64,000 bases of DNA from Paraburkholderia piptadeniae (GTDB lineage: Bacteria > Pseudomonadota > Gammaproteobacteria > Burkholderiales > Burkholderiaceae): the NCBI RefSeq assembly GCF_900007165.1, contig NZ_CYGY02000023.1:124001-188000 (forward strand), in the 5' to 3' direction. Positions 8,601 to 16,430 of this stretch are shown here, piece after piece. The first letter of the stretch is position 1, and each line of letters begins with the position of its first letter. The notes under the pieces were generated by a model. It was not told the origin of the DNA and did no database searches. It worked only from the letters and a program-made list of their open reading frames with translations. The position numbers were made by a program, and so were the translations under genes.

Positions 8601-10074
8601 GGACTGCGAAGCCGACCGCGTCCGGCTCGCGCACCGTGCCGACGATCTTCAGCACGCCAGCATATTGCTGCGTGAGCGCGGCATCGACTTCGGCGACATT
8701 GCCGACCAGCGCATCGGCGCGGCGGGAGGCTAGCGCCTTCAACGCCTCGTCCAGCCTCGCGGTAACGGTCACGCGCGCCGCGGATACGCCATACAGATGA
8801 AACGGCACCGAACCCTGGGTATGCGCCGACACCATCACACGGCGCGACGAGAAATCGTTGAGACTGCGTGCGGCAGGTTCGTTTTCGCGCGCCACGATGA
8901 CGAGCGGGTAGGTTTCATATGGTTGACTGAACGCCGCTTGCGACAGCCGCGGATCGTTGCGCGTGGCGGTGGCGAGCACCGCGACGTTGCCACGGCCGAA
9001 GTCGGCAAGCGTCGCGAACCAGTCCTTCGCAGGCGCGCGATGGAAGGTAACGCCAAGCGTGCGCCCCAGATAGTCGAGGTAGTCTGCGGCGACGCCAGAC
9101 GGTCTGCCCGTTTCATCGAGCGTACTGAATGGAGCCCAGTCGCTATCGAAGCCAACCGACAATGGCGGCAGCGACTGAAGCCAGACCTGCTCTTCTCGGC
9201 TCAGCACGAGATTGGGCACCGCCGAGGCAGGCCGTGCGTCGAAGCCGCCGCCGAGCCAACGCGCCCGAATGGCCGCTTCGTCTTCTGGTTGCATCGCTGC
9301 GAGTCCACGGTCCAGCTTGTCTCGCAGACCGCTCCTCGCAACAGGCACCGCGAAGCGCATCTCGCTGAACTGGCCGGTTTCCTCGAATGCAACGCTCAAA
9401 CTGCGAAATTCGGGATCGGCCAGGTAATGCCGCACGGCGGGAGTGAAGCCGAAGTAGACGTCGTCGCTGCCCTGTTTGATCGCCCGCAATGCGGATGAGG
9501 TGTCGGCGAAGGAATCGATCCGCGCATGCGGAAATCGCTCACGCAACACCGAGCTGAGTGCAAAGCCGCGTTCGACGGCGACACGCGCGTTCTGGACCTG
9601 AGTCTGGCCGGACAACACCAGCGCGTTGCTGGCAAGCGTCACAGCGGAAGTCGAACCCCGAAAGTAAGGCACCGAGAACGACAGGCAATGCTCACGCTCC
9701 GGTGTGCGAGCGATGCTCATCAGCACGTCTACCCGGTTCGAACATGCCGCCGCGAGCAGTTGCTCCATATCGGGAAACGCTTTTGTCTCGATCTTCGTGT
9801 CCGGTCCGACAACCGCGTGCAGATAGTCGACGCTCAGGCCGGCTAGCATGCCCTCCTGAAACATCTCGAATGGTGACCAGCCGTTTGCGAGCACGCCGAC
9901 AACCAGCCTCGATGGAAACGCGAGCGGATCGCGTCCAGGTGCCGCGTACGCCGGTTGGCCGCACAGCATCGACAACAGCGCGAGGCTGCTCGCGAGCGCT
10001 CGGCAGATACGGATCAGCGTGGCACCGAATGCGAAGCCGGAGAGCGAACGGGTGGAAACGCACGACCAAAGCAT
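5614..10074 (-). CDS. BvgS/EvgS-like hybrid sensor histidine kinase (two periplasmic SBP domains, PAS, kinase, receiver, Hpt)
   Basis: The product (1486 residues) is a tripartite unorthodox kinase. A signal peptide ends near residue 44. Two family-3 solute-binding (Venus-flytrap) domains follow at about 55-275 and 303-523, then one membrane helix at about 533-555. PAS regions lie at about 575-695 and 710-830. The HisKA phospho-acceptor is His855 (FLAMMSHEIRTPMNG) and the ATPase domain (NAIKFTP, DTGIGI, GGTGLGL) spans about 930-1075. A degenerate receiver-like region (about 1083-1195) precedes a full receiver with Asp1274 (LITDCHMPRMSG). The C-terminal Hpt has His1427 (WHHRVAGAVG), where the usual Lys after the His is Ala. 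I chose the ATG at 10074, which starts 10 bases after the aquaporin stop; longer starts (10134, 10185) overlap aquaporin. Three response-regulator genes upstream are likely phosphotransfer partners. Confidence 0.9.
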   Translation of the reverse strand: MLWSCVSTRSLSGFAFGATLIRICRALASSLALLSMLCGQPAYAAPGRDPLAFPSRLVVGVLANGWSPFEMFQEGMLAGLSVDYLHAVVGPDTKIETKAFPDMEQLLAAACSNRVDVLMSIARTPEREHCLSFSVPYFRGSTSAVTLASNALVLSGQTQVQNARVAVERGFALSSVLRERFPHARIDSFADTSSALRAIKQGSDDVYFGFTPAVRHYLADPEFRSLSVAFEETGQFSEMRFAVPVARSGLRDKLDRGLAAMQPEDEAAIRARWLGGGFDARPASAVPNLVLSREEQVWLQSLPPLSVGFDSDWAPFSTLDETGRPSGVAADYLDYLGRTLGVTFHRAPAKDWFATLADFGRGNVAVLATATRNDPRLSQAAFSQPYETYPLVIVARENEPAARSLNDFSSRRVMVSAHTQGSVPFHLYGVSAARVTVTARLDEALKALASRRADALVGNVAEVDAALTQQYAGVLKIVGTVREPDAVGFAVRPDLAPLAGLIDRALLAMPASERQRIRQKWVTGDVHAQGGWSVTALRLLPVLIGIGVVLLVTLRAYVMLQREVTRRERTEHELESQLNFQQTMMEMMPYPFVAKDLRGRYIAVNRAYEEATGLRRNAVMARTSADVRAWGDDNSVRLEQLTHDALASGIPTQIELEFEDPNGDTRHGLFCVRVCNGADGAPSCVLGTVVDITDIRRAEMLASETQRRLVDVTASLPAVVFQLRRGLDGKYTFPYVGGDTKHLLGYDSAALMRTGALDFATICVDDRPVVVSELERSAELSAPVHLEFRIDGPTEQRWVRAELVPRLEPSGATVWSGYWVDASIERLRADELAHARDLAEAASRAKDDFLAMMSHEIRTPMNGVLGLVEVLERTRLEADQGEMLRMIHESAGALLQILDDLLDYSKIEAGRLTIESEPIDLRDLVDTAVGLLAGRAHEKGLKVRVDIEPQVAATLRGDSVRLRQILFNLLGNAIKFTPQGEVDVRVVVVEQSEAGQTVEITVDDTGIGIAPEVQARLFEPFVQAESSTTRRFGGTGLGLTICRKLVALMGGTLTLSSTQGKGTHMKLRLLMPLETEHYTAGGLRGKRGLVATADAAVAQGLIHFGAALGIDSHCADPARGELSDPQALRGVDLVFVDVRVEVPAAVEQSGAKVVVLTEKPKPTGYRIVDNAVRVSINPISWRGLSAACAAALTGLSPTPARQPGDAEAGVVAPPDRERAIASGRLVLVAEDHPVNQELIRHQLALLGFACDVVNDGAEALEALGSTPYGFLITDCHMPRMSGYELARAVREKEALTGARLPILGITANTAPEDLKACRDAGMDDCLIKPTRLATLRDYLSRWFGADSSRTGAPGEASGVPVVDTRPENAGSMTFLPVDLSQLTQVWGSESTVKSLLDAFVSAVRDDMRALPALLHEPDVAELRQWHHRVAGAVGVLQYPPLLRALEHYRRQLTIAPPEMLRSDGMALVRTCNAMLDGIEAQAALLA

Positions 10075-10084
10075 GTTCGCGCAC

Positions 10085-10831
10085 TCAGGCCGACTTGCCG
10101 TGCCCGTCCCCGCGCGAAGACGGCGCAAGTGCATCGTGCGGATGACGGAGCAGATACGAATGCAGCAAGCCTGCAAGCATGCCACCCGCCAGCGGCGCCG
10201 CCCAGAACAGCCACAACTGGTCGAGCGCCCAGTCGCCGACGAAGAGCGCTGGCCCCGTCGAACGCGCGGGATTGAGCGACGCGTTGGTCACAGGTGTCGC
10301 GACGATGTAGCTCAACGCCAGCCACACGCCTGTAACCAGTGGACCAAGCAATCTCGCCGCCCTACCGTCCGACGTCAGCATGCGCGCCGTGACGAACGCG
10401 AAGGACATCGCGAGTTCGACGGCCAAAGCGGAGTGGAGTTGAAAGTCAGCGGGAGAATGATCGCCGTATCCGTTGGCGCCAAACTCGCTAGCCGCAAGGG
10501 CGAAGCCGGGCCGGCCGCCTGCGACATAGGCAAGCAACGCGGCGCCAGCGATCGCGCCGAGAACCTGCGCGGCAATATACGGAGCGAGATCGCGAACCGG
10601 AAATCGCTGAGCCGTCACAAAGCCGACCGTGACGGCGGGATTGAAGTGAGCACCTGAAAAACGCCCGAACACATAGGTCGCCGTAGCCAGCGCAAATCCA
10701 AATGCGAGCGGCACGACCAGCATGTTGCTGCCTTGCGCGCCCGCATTGAGCACAGCCGTGCCGCAACCCACGAATATGAGCCACGCCGCTCCGGCGCCCT
10801 CGACGATCAACCGCTTCCCCAGCCCTGACAT
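10085..10831 (-). CDS. Aquaporin (MIP family, AqpZ-like)
   Basis: This 248-residue inner-membrane channel has six predicted helices and both NPA boxes (HFNPAVTVG near residue 64 and LNPARSTGP near residue 185). The Arg after the second NPA is the selectivity-filter residue. A His-containing filter and the overall length suggest a water-selective AqpZ-type channel rather than a glycerol facilitator, but this is inferred. The ATG at 10831 has an excellent ribosome site (GGGAGGATGC). An earlier ATG at 10867 lacks one. The kinase gene begins 10 bases after its stop, so the two are very probably co-transcribed. Confidence 0.88.
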   Translation of the reverse strand: MSGLGKRLIVEGAGAAWLIFVGCGTAVLNAGAQGSNMLVVPLAFGFALATATYVFGRFSGAHFNPAVTVGFVTAQRFPVRDLAPYIAAQVLGAIAGAALLAYVAGGRPGFALAASEFGANGYGDHSPADFQLHSALAVELAMSFAFVTARMLTSDGRAARLLGPLVTGVWLALSYIVATPVTNASLNPARSTGPALFVGDWALDQLWLFWAAPLAGGMLAGLLHSYLLRHPHDALAPSSRGDGHGKSA

Positions 10832-10897
10832 GCATCCTCCCGTAACTGCGCCACCCGATAAGTCCACGGGCTAGCCTCATTGATGCGCTCGGTGTCG

Positions 10898-10920
10898 ATT
10901 GATTTGCATGGCGAATCAAT
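10898..10920. promoter_or_regulatory. Inverted repeat ATTGATT-N9-AATCAAT upstream of aquaporin
   Basis: Two perfect 7-base arms (10898-10904 and 10914-10920) lie 67 bases upstream of the aquaporin start codon. The 10832-11048 gap has no open frame and probably holds the aquaporin-kinase promoter. The arms are a candidate operator for one of the neighbouring response regulators, by inference from position only. Confidence 0.4.
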
Positions 10921-11048
10921 GGCATGGCGCCACGCCCCGCGAATCGGGGACAACAGAGAATTGTTTGCCTAGCCGAATAAAGGCGGAATCAGACAACTCC
11001 GAAAAGCGGTGGCACATGCAAAGGGCGCACTAGGCTCGCGAAATGCGC

Positions 11049-11690
11049 TCACGTGAGCCCGATCTGGCAGGCGTAGTCGATAACGTCGGCTTCCGTTTCC
11101 AGCCCCAACTTGCGCATCGCGTTGCGCTTTTGCGTGCTGATCGTCTTGGCGCTGCGGTTGAGCCTGACGGCAATCTGACCGATCGTCATGCCGCTTACGT
11201 ACATCGTGAACACTTTCCACTCGCATGCACTTATGACGCCCACCCTGGGCTGAGGCGTGCCTGCCTGCGCGATTGCGGTTCGGGCGTGATCGGACAGATA
11301 GCCCTGCCCGGTCAGTGCTGCGTCAATTGCGTGGACGAGCGACGACGTGATGTCGCGCTTGTCGACGACGCCCGCAACGCCATGCTGTAGCAACCCCACC
11401 AGGATGGACGCCTGATGGATCATGGTGAGCACCACGACAGGCAACTGTGGCGCGTGATGCAACAGACGCCTCAGAAACTGGATCGCATTGCTCTCGCCGT
11501 CGATACCCGGCATGCCGATATCCGACACGACGACGTCACACGCGCGAGAATCGAGCAAATCGGCGAGTCCTTGCGTATCGGACGCCTCGCCGACTATCGA
11601 CACGTGCGTGATCTGATTGAGCAAAAACCGGATGCCATCGCGCACACAGGCGTGGTCATCGGCCACGATGACGCGAATCTTGTTTTCCAT
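11049..11690 (-). CDS. Response regulator, NarL/RcsB type (third of three)
   Basis: This 213-residue protein has an N-terminal receiver (about 5-125) and a LuxR-type HTH (about 148-205). The acidic pair is in VIVADDH, the phospho-acceptor Asp in VVVSDIGMPG near residue 57, with the conserved Thr (VVLTM) and Lys (VVDKRD). The recognition helix region SAKTISTQKRNAMRKLG resembles RcsB (KTISxQK..AM.KLG). It is on the same strand as the aquaporin and BvgS-like kinase downstream and two paralogues upstream. The start ATG at 11690 has only a weak AAAAAG ribosome site. The stop lies in a 12-base palindrome (GCTCACGTGAGC, 11047-11058). Confidence 0.9.
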   Translation of the reverse strand: MENKIRVIVADDHACVRDGIRFLLNQITHVSIVGEASDTQGLADLLDSRACDVVVSDIGMPGIDGESNAIQFLRRLLHHAPQLPVVVLTMIHQASILVGLLQHGVAGVVDKRDITSSLVHAIDAALTGQGYLSDHARTAIAQAGTPQPRVGVISACEWKVFTMYVSGMTIGQIAVRLNRSAKTISTQKRNAMRKLGLETEADVIDYACQIGLT

Positions 11691-11776
11691 CTTTTTGTAT
11701 TCTTGTTAGTCGACCGCCGTCGCATATCGCGCTTCCCCTCGGACGGTCGCTTTGCCACGTTCGCAATGCCAGTGCG

Positions 11777-12487
11777 TCAGGCTCTTGCGGCCATCCGTCC
11801 TTCGGCGCCCGATTGGTCGCCCGGCACGAGACCATGCTCGACTGCGAACCTGAACAGATCGGCATCGCTTTGCAGCGACAGCTTGCGCATCGCCGTGCAT
11901 TTCTGAGCGCTGATTGTCTTGACGCTTCGTCCGAGCCTCAGCGCGATCTCGGTCACGCCGCGTCCCGACGCGTAGTGCGTCAGCACTTCGAGTTCGCGTC
12001 TCGATAGAACCTGTCGTACATAGTCGATGCGGCGCGACAGCGTGGCTTCGGCCAGTAGCGCACGAATTGCAGGACCGACATAGCATTCGCGCGCCAGCGC
12101 CGTGACGATCGCCACGTGAATCAGATCGATGCGATCGCGCTTGCTGATCACGGCACCCACGCCAAGTCCGATCACTTTTTGCAGCACATCGGCTGTGACC
12201 TCCATGGTCAATACGACGACGACCACATCGGGATGACGCTCCCTGAACTGACGGACCATTTCGATACCATCGCCATGCGTGCCGCCCGGCATATACAGAT
12301 CCATGACGACGAGATCACATTTGACGCGCTGCGCCTCGGCGAACAGTTCGGATGAGTCTGTAGCTTTGCCCACCAGTTCAATGTTCGGAAAGCCGGACAT
12401 CAAGTTCTCCATCGCGAGCAGGACCAGTGGATGATCGTCGGCGATGATGGTGCGGATCGGCAGTGTCACGTCCTTTCTGATGTTCAC
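11777..12487 (-). CDS. Response regulator, NarL/RcsB type (second of three)
   Basis: This 236-residue protein has a receiver with TIIADDHPL, phospho-acceptor Asp in VVMDLYMPGG near residue 61, Thr in VVVLTM and Lys in VISKRD. A C-terminal LuxR-type HTH carries GRSVKTISAQKCTAMRKL. The short Gly-rich insert after the phosphorylation site (MPGGTHGDG) is typical of RcsB/BvgA-like regulators. The start is a GTG at 12487 with AAAGGAGGG about 10 bases upstream; a GTG at 12469 is an alternative. It is one of three tandem paralogues that are clearly divergent outside the HTH core, so it is not a recent duplicate. Confidence 0.9.
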   Translation of the reverse strand: MNIRKDVTLPIRTIIADDHPLVLLAMENLMSGFPNIELVGKATDSSELFAEAQRVKCDLVVMDLYMPGGTHGDGIEMVRQFRERHPDVVVVVLTMEVTADVLQKVIGLGVGAVISKRDRIDLIHVAIVTALARECYVGPAIRALLAEATLSRRIDYVRQVLSRRELEVLTHYASGRGVTEIALRLGRSVKTISAQKCTAMRKLSLQSDADLFRFAVEHGLVPGDQSGAEGRMAARA

Positions 12488-12610
12488 GACGTGGGTCCCT
12501 CCTTTGCTCTAGCTTGGTATCGATGTGGTAGGCGCTATGCCCGCGAGATTCAGACATTCAACTACACGCAGACATAAGAGTTCTCTGAAAGTGACGAATC
12601 AGATAATCAG

Positions 12611-13279
12611 TTAGCAATCCGTGATACGCCTTTGTACAAGACCGTACGCGCGCACGAACGCGAAGAGTCCGGGGTCGTTGCTGACGCCGAGCTTCGCCAT
12701 TGCATCGCGCTTCTGCCGGCTGATCGTCCTGACATCGCGTCCGAGTTCGCGAGCGATTTCCGAGATCGACTTGCCGCGCACGAACATCCGGATGACTTCC
12801 GCCTGACGCGGCGACAGATGGCGCATCGGTGACATGCCGAGCGGCTCGCCGCTCGCGTCTGCCAGTGTTTGCAGGATCGACCGGCTGACGTAAGAGCGAT
12901 TCATGCCGGCTGCGCGGATGGCCGACGCGAGTTCGTCCATCGATTCGCTCTTGTTGAGCATGCCGATCACGCCGTCCGACATGATCGAGCGGAGAATGGC
13001 GGCGTTGGTCAGACTCGTCAGCACGACGATGCGCACTTCCGGCCAGCGCGTGCGAATGCGCCGGATGAGTCGCAGCCCGTCGTCGCAGTCGCCGGACGAA
13101 TCGGGCATGGTCAGGTCCGTTACGAGCACGTCGCATGGCGTTTTCTCCATCAATTGCACGAGTGACGAAGGACTCGTCGCCTCACCGACGACAGTGAAGC
13201 CTCCTTGCGCCATCAGAGTGGCCCGGATACCGAGCAGAACAAACGGGTGATCGTCTGCCAGCATGACTCGAAGGTTCAC
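12611..13279 (-). CDS. Response regulator, NarL/RcsB type (first of three)
   Basis: This 222-residue protein has a receiver with VMLADDHPF and a phospho-acceptor Asp in VLVTDLTMPDSSGD near residue 56. Thr (VVLTS) and Lys (MLNKSE) are also in place. The LuxR-type HTH contains LSPRQAEVIRMFVRGKSISE and RDVRTISRQKRDAMAKLG. The start is a GTG at 13279 with AAGGCGG upstream. It is first in the island and faces the AT-rich region 13280-13928, where its promoter must lie. The partner is probably the BvgS-like kinase about 2.5 kb downstream, though other kinases are possible. Confidence 0.9.
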   Translation of the reverse strand: MNLRVMLADDHPFVLLGIRATLMAQGGFTVVGEATSPSSLVQLMEKTPCDVLVTDLTMPDSSGDCDDGLRLIRRIRTRWPEVRIVVLTSLTNAAILRSIMSDGVIGMLNKSESMDELASAIRAAGMNRSYVSRSILQTLADASGEPLGMSPMRHLSPRQAEVIRMFVRGKSISEIARELGRDVRTISRQKRDAMAKLGVSNDPGLFAFVRAYGLVQRRITDC

Positions 13280-13860
13280 TGTTGCCGCCTTGCCCTGTTA
13301 TTGGTTTATATCTGTCAGCGCCGAAACGCCCATTTCAAAGTAACGTCGAAACAGGCCCGCTTTACGGCAACGCTTGCGACATATAACGAATCGTGTTCCG
13401 ACGAACAGAATCAAAACATCCGCGGGAAAAATGGAATATCAGAGAGTTCCGAATCAATGTCTGATTCAAGGATAATTTGAAAATTTCGTTGAGAATTACC
13501 GCTTTCAAACGATTTCACGATGAATACGCTTATCCGTTTTCAGCGAATCGTTTCCGAAATTTCAAAACAGGCGTTAGGAAGCAGCAGCGCGAATACGGCC
13601 GACGCACGGAGCCACAAGGCTTAGCGCACCTCTCTCATGGCTGCCTGCCTAGGCACGCTTGGATTCAACATTGAAAAATAGGCAATCCACATCTTCACGG
13701 TCGCCAAATATACGCTCAAAAGAGAAGCCCCCTGGAAGCACGAATCAGAAAAACCAATTTCTAAAATAAATCTGACTTTCGTGACAGACAATTCAGACTC
13801 AACGGAAGGTTTTTCAGTCACCAGATTAATTCGATCAATCGCGCATAAACCAATAACCGC
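13280..13860. other. AT-rich intergenic region upstream of the response-regulator island
   Basis: No convincing gene is present. The stretch is clearly richer in A and T than its surroundings: bases 13441-13500 contain only 20 G or C, as do 13741-13800. It holds several TTTC/GAAA tracts, including TTTCCGAAA near 13550 and GAAAATTTC near 13478, and one good dyad (13451-13467). It must include the promoter for the first response regulator. Low GC upstream of regulators often marks acquired DNA or H-NS/MvaT-type silencer binding; that is inference. Confidence 0.6.
13451..13467. promoter_or_regulatory. Inverted repeat GAATCA-N5-TGATTC
   Basis: Two perfect 6-base arms with a 5-base centre lie 172 bases upstream of the first response regulator. 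The dyad is a candidate binding site for a dimeric regulator, possibly one of the three RcsB-like proteins. Note that GAATCA/AATCAAT-type arms also occur in the aquaporin upstream repeat (10898-10920). Confidence 0.4.
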
Positions 13861-13897
13861 AAAAATAAAAAGGCGTTCAGCACGTGGCTGAACGCCT
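13861..13897 (-). terminator. Rho-independent terminator of the MFS gene
   Basis: An 11-bp perfect stem (13871-13881 with 13887-13897, loop of 5) is followed on the minus strand by TTTTTATTTTT. It lies 32 bases after the stop of the MFS gene at 13929 and insulates it from the response-regulator island. Confidence 0.92.
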
Positions 13898-13928
13898 AAA
13901 CCCAAATCGGTGAAATGCGACCCGACGA

Positions 13929-15236
13929 TCACGCCCTGACGCGCGATCCATATCCTGCAGCACGCGACGGACGCGGAAACACCGGCAACGCAAGCAACGC
14001 GCAAACGCTCGCAATCGCCCACACGGCTGGCCAAGACGTCGCCGCGAGCAGCGGAGGAATCGCGAGCGGCGTGACGAATAGCGTCATGAACGCGCATGTG
14101 TTGCCCATCGCGAGAGCCGTGCCTGCGCGGCGCGTCCCGGCGAGTGTCGCGAGTTCGGTGTAGGCCACGCCGTGCCAGGCAGAGGCGCTCACGCCGCCGA
14201 GCACGATCATCACCGCGAGCGCGACAGTCGTCCATCCGTGCCTGCCACCCACACCAGCCGCGATCAGCGCGAGCGATGCGAAGAGCAGCGCCGTCAGCAC
14301 ACTGCAGGCGCGCATGTACTGGCGTCTGTTGCCGTGCCGGTCGGTCCATCGGCCGCTCCACACGCGAGCGACGGCCGCGCCCGTCTGCACTGCGGCCATC
14401 GTCGCGCTGATCGCGAGCACGCCGACGCGGCCGAAGTCGTGCAGAAAGACCGTCGCGAACGTGACGACGGCGAGTTGCGGCACACACAGCACGCCGATAC
14501 CCAGCGCCACGCGCCACACGCCGATGTCGCGCAGCGGCGAAACAGGCTGTGGCTGTGAATCCGCGCCTTCGTCGTCGATGGCCGCTTGATGCGCTTCGCG
14601 CGCAGCCGCGACGGGCGGCTCATGCAGCCAGCGCCACGCGAACCATGCCGTCACGGCGCACAACGCAGCAAGCACGCCATACACGGCGACGAACCCAACG
14701 TGCGCAGCGAGCGACGGCAGCATCATCGCGCCGAGTCCTCCGCCTGTGGGGACGGCCGTTTGCCGGATGCTCATCGCGAGTCCGCGCTCGCCTTCGCGAA
14801 ACCACGCCATCACCGCGCGTCCGCTCGACCCGTTGACGCTTCCGCCGAGCAACCCGACGGCGAGCAGTCCCAGCGCAAGCGGCACGATGCCCGGCGCACC
14901 GGAGGCGCGCGGCACGACGAAGCCCGCCATCGCGGCGAGCGCCGCCGCCGTCGTCAACAGGCCGAGCAGCAGCACGCGCCGGTCGCCCCAGCGATCGGTG
15001 AGCAGCCCCCACGGCAGTTCGCTGACCGCGATCCCAAGGCCCAGCATGCCGAGCACGACGCCGAGCCCGCCATTGCCGATGTGATAGCCGTGGCGCAAAA
15101 AAACCGCCGTCGTCGGGATGCCCGAGAACGCTGCCGAAAAACTCGCGTTCGCGGCAAAGCCGACACCGAGCACCTTCCATCGATGATTGGCGCGCACGCC
15201 GCCTGAACTTCCAGTTCGATCAACCACTTGTCCCAC
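13929..15236 (-). CDS. MFS transporter
   Basis: This 435-residue membrane protein has about 12 helices. Motif A-like LLTDRWGDRR is near residue 79, and a related GRWTDRHGNRR lies in the second half. The substrate is unknown. The start is a GTG at 15236 with a strong GGAGG five bases upstream. A LysR-type regulator is divergently transcribed from 15336, and the 99-base gap between them is the expected place for a LysR-controlled promoter. It ends at a strong terminator (13861-13897). Confidence 0.88.
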   Translation of the reverse strand: MGQVVDRTGSSGGVRANHRWKVLGVGFAANASFSAAFSGIPTTAVFLRHGYHIGNGGLGVVLGMLGLGIAVSELPWGLLTDRWGDRRVLLLGLLTTAAALAAMAGFVVPRASGAPGIVPLALGLLAVGLLGGSVNGSSGRAVMAWFREGERGLAMSIRQTAVPTGGGLGAMMLPSLAAHVGFVAVYGVLAALCAVTAWFAWRWLHEPPVAAAREAHQAAIDDEGADSQPQPVSPLRDIGVWRVALGIGVLCVPQLAVVTFATVFLHDFGRVGVLAISATMAAVQTGAAVARVWSGRWTDRHGNRRQYMRACSVLTALLFASLALIAAGVGGRHGWTTVALAVMIVLGGVSASAWHGVAYTELATLAGTRRAGTALAMGNTCAFMTLFVTPLAIPPLLAATSWPAVWAIASVCALLALPVFPRPSRAAGYGSRVRA

Positions 15237-15335
15237 GATTGCCTCCGCATCAGTTCCGGTGACGGCAATGCTAGGGTTGGACGATCAATCGGAAAAGCGG
15301 GAAAATAAGATGCCATCCATCGGAGAATCCGAAAC

Positions 15336-16229
15336 ATGAACCAGCGTGCGTTCGACCTCGCGCAATTGCGCACCTTCGTCGCCGTCGCGGAAGCGGGCAG
15401 CGTATCGGCGGGTGCGGAACGCGTGTTCCTGTCGCAATCGTCGGTGAGCGAGCAATTGAAGAAGCTCGAAGAGCGCGCCGGCCAGCCTCTTTTCCTGCGC
15501 GGCAAGCAGGGCGTCACAGCGACGCCGGCGGGCGCGAAGCTGCTCGACCACGCGCGTCGCATTCTGGCGATGAGCGAAGCGGCGTTCGAAGACCTGCAAG
15601 GCCGTTCGCTAGACGGCGAGTTGCGCATCGCGATCACCGACTACTATCGTCCGCACGATGTCGCGCGCGTGCTGAAGATGTTCTCCGAACAGCATCCGCG
15701 CCTGCGTCTGCATGTGACCGTGCTGCCGAGCGCAGTGATCGACAGCAGCGTCGAAGACGACGCCACGTTCGACATCGGCCTGTCGCTGCGCATCATGGCG
15801 CCGGGCACGAAGCGCGCTACGGGTGGCAACGCGCGCGCATCGAGTACCGTCGTGCGGCGCGAGAAGCTCGTATGGGCGATGTCGGCCGATGCCGATCCGC
15901 AGCATCTCGCCGCGCCCTTTCATCTGGTGCTGCTGCCCGCGACATGCCAGTTGCAGCGCTTCGTAGTCAGATTGCTCGACGAACGCGACGTGCCATACCT
16001 CGTGTCGCATTCGGCTTCGGGCATGGCCGGGCTTCAGCTCGCACTGAAGGCAGGTCTCGGCATCTCGTGTCTGAATGAATCGTCGATCGGCTCGGGCATG
16101 GTGCCGTGTCCGCCGGCCGTCGGCCTGCCTGAGTTGCCTTCAGTCGAATTCCATCTGTTGCCGGCGCGCCCAGGCGAAAGCGCACTGGTCAGCAATGCGC
16201 GCGCAGCGTTCACGCGGCTGCTTGCATGA
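15336..16229 (+). CDS. LysR-family transcriptional regulator
   Basis: This 297-residue protein has the standard layout. The N-terminal winged HTH (about 7-66) contains FVAVAEAGSVSAGAERVFLSQSSVSEQL in two pieces, and a periplasmic-binding-protein-like effector domain follows from about residue 92. The start ATG at 15336 follows GGAG. It is divergent from the MFS transporter and likely controls it. The effector is unknown. It is followed by a 426-base gap before the oxidase operon. Confidence 0.9.
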   Translation: MNQRAFDLAQLRTFVAVAEAGSVSAGAERVFLSQSSVSEQLKKLEERAGQPLFLRGKQGVTATPAGAKLLDHARRILAMSEAAFEDLQGRSLDGELRIAITDYYRPHDVARVLKMFSEQHPRLRLHVTVLPSAVIDSSVEDDATFDIGLSLRIMAPGTKRATGGNARASSTVVRREKLVWAMSADADPQHLAAPFHLVLLPATCQLQRFVVRLLDERDVPYLVSHSASGMAGLQLALKAGLGISCLNESSIGSGMVPCPPAVGLPELPSVEFHLLPARPGESALVSNARAAFTRLLA

Positions 16230-16430
16230 CGCAACGGTCGTGTCCGCAAACGGGGCAATGACCGCATTTCGTGCGGCATTCTTTCTGGCATTCGTTGAAA
16301 GCACGCAGATTGCCTCCTATGATGGTTGCAATGCCAGCGTCATCGTGATGCTCTAGCTTGTCGGTTCTGCGGCAAGCCTGTTCGTGTGCGGAGTCGAAGC
16401 CGCTTCGCAGCCGCACGAGGCAGCGGTTTG

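Noticed and set aside
13621..14517. 298-codon minus-strand frame overlapping the MFS gene
   Set aside because: It is out of frame with the conserved MFS protein and crosses the strong terminator at 13861-13897.
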